A stretch of DNA of 6,879 bases. Source: Nitriliruptoraceae bacterium. Lineage in GTDB: Bacteria; Actinomycetota; Nitriliruptoria; Nitriliruptorales; Nitriliruptoraceae. The notes below the pieces were generated by a model. The model was not told where the DNA came from. It saw only the letters and a program-made list of their open reading frames with translations, and searched no databases. The position numbers were made by a program, and so were the translations under genes. This document shows positions 6,679 through 6,879 of this stretch, piece after piece. The stretch is taken from contig SKII01000143.1 in the NCBI GenBank assembly GCA_007116505.1, positions 1 through 6,879 on the forward strand, given 5' to 3'. Within the stretch, counting starts at the first letter, position 1; each line of letters opens with the position of its first letter.

Positions 6679-6682
6679 CTCC
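6679..6682 (-). promoter_or_regulatory. Shine-Dalgarno site for parA
   Basis: On the - strand GGAG is followed by CTGAC and the GTG start at 6673. The spacing of 5 bases fits, and this supports the GTG over any start inside the Gly-rich N-terminal segment. Confidence 0.6.
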
Positions 6683-6744
6683 ATGGGTCCCGCCCGCGGC
6701 GGGGCCGGGGCGTCGTCATGATGGGCAGAGGACGGGATGCATGG

Positions 6745-6827
6745 CTCATGGACCCCGACGGGGCACCCCGTGACCGGCCTCCGGAGCGCGGAGGTGGGGT
6801 GCGACCGGCAATCCTGCGGTCCATGAG
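6745..6827. repeat. Nested inverted repeats in the parA upstream region
   Basis: Three stems lie one inside another. The outer 10-base stem is CTCATGGACC (6745-6754) with GGTCCATGAG (6818-6827). The middle 7-base stem is GCACCCC (6763-6769) with GGGGTGC (6796-6802). The inner 6-base stem is CCTCCG (6778-6783) with CGGAGG (6789-6794) around a GAGCG loop. All are perfect. The element ends about 72 bases before the parA GTG and so could lie in its leader RNA. It has no T run, so it is not a standard terminator. No clear -35/-10 promoter was found around it on the - strand. The whole 6674-6879 stretch has no recognisable gene. Confidence 0.7.
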
Positions 6828-6844
6828 GCCCCCCGTCACCGGCC
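6766..6844. repeat. Imperfect 14-base direct repeat
   Basis: Two copies with one mismatch: ccccgtgaccggcc at 6766-6779 and ccccgtcaccggcc at 6831-6844, start to start 65 bases. The first copy lies in the bulge between the middle and inner stems of the nested inverted repeat; the second lies just outside the outer stem. They may be paired protein-binding sites or leftovers of a local duplication. Confidence 0.6.
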
Positions 6845-6879
6845 CGTGCGCTTCGCGCTCACTGTCGCGCGCTAACCGC

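Noticed and set aside
5501..6721. 406-codon open frame on the + strand, antisense to parA and parB.
   Set aside because: Its Arg/Asp/Glu-rich translation is typical of a shadow frame in high-GC DNA, and both - strand genes are unmistakable.
6690..6735. CATCAT on the - strand as a -10 box for parA.
   Set aside because: It matches TATAAT at only four positions, and no -35-like hexamer lies 16-18 bases upstream.
6753..6770. Overlapping short palindromes CCCCGACGGGG and CGGGGCACCCCG.
   Set aside because: The 1- and 2-base loops are too small for RNA hairpins, and such strings are common at this GC content. The middle stem of the nested repeat explains part of them better.
6675..6878. Open - strand frame running from the window edge to a TGA just before parA, as a possible tail of rsmG or a small upstream gene.
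   Set aside because: The 67 residues are Arg/Pro/Gly-rich and match no RsmG C-terminus I know. The region also carries nested inverted repeats, so noncoding is more likely. Flanking sequence would settle it.
6859..6879. A second - strand frame at the window edge (AVSARQ then TGA) as the end of an upstream gene.
   Set aside because: Six residues are not enough to support any gene.

Overview
The window is very GC-rich DNA with dense gene packing, GTG starts and 4-base GTGA/ATGA overlaps. This points to an actinobacterium (Actinomycetota). The gene content matches the chromosome-origin-proximal neighbourhood known from Mycobacterium tuberculosis (trxB2-trxC-cwlM-Rv3916c-parB-parA-rsmG). Here, however, a different set of genes lies between cwlM and parB, which suggests a lineage outside the mycobacteria. 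I cannot name the genus.

Layout: on the + strand, bases 2-4431 hold what looks like one transcription unit. It contains the 3' end of a CwlM-like peptidoglycan-binding/amidase-fold protein, a PLP-dependent fold-type I aminotransferase, D-alanine-D-alanine ligase (ddl), a HAD-superfamily hydrolase and ribose-5-phosphate isomerase A (rpiA). The last three junctions are all GTGA stop/start overlaps, so translation is probably coupled. Facing this unit, on the - strand, is the parAB operon: parA (GTG start at 6673) runs into parB (ATG start at 5723) through an ATGA overlap. rpiA and parB converge with only 17 bases between them. Bases 6674-6879, upstream of parA, hold no gene I can recognise but contain a nested set of inverted repeats.

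Function: ParA and ParB are the chromosome partition ATPase and the CTP-dependent centromere-binding clamp. Mycobacterial CwlM activates MurA, the first committed step of peptidoglycan precursor synthesis, and Ddl makes the D-Ala-D-Ala end of the stem peptide. The + strand unit therefore places two control points of wall-precursor supply next to the segregation genes.

No mobile element, CRISPR array, tRNA, rRNA, parS site or DnaA-box cluster was seen. The window is mostly housekeeping. The points of interest are residue-level: a CwlM lacking two of three zinc ligands, a ParB with Ala where the CTP motif GERR has Glu, a ParB acidic tail made of 9-base repeats, and unusual Ddl active-site residues. 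The structured parA leader is the other one.
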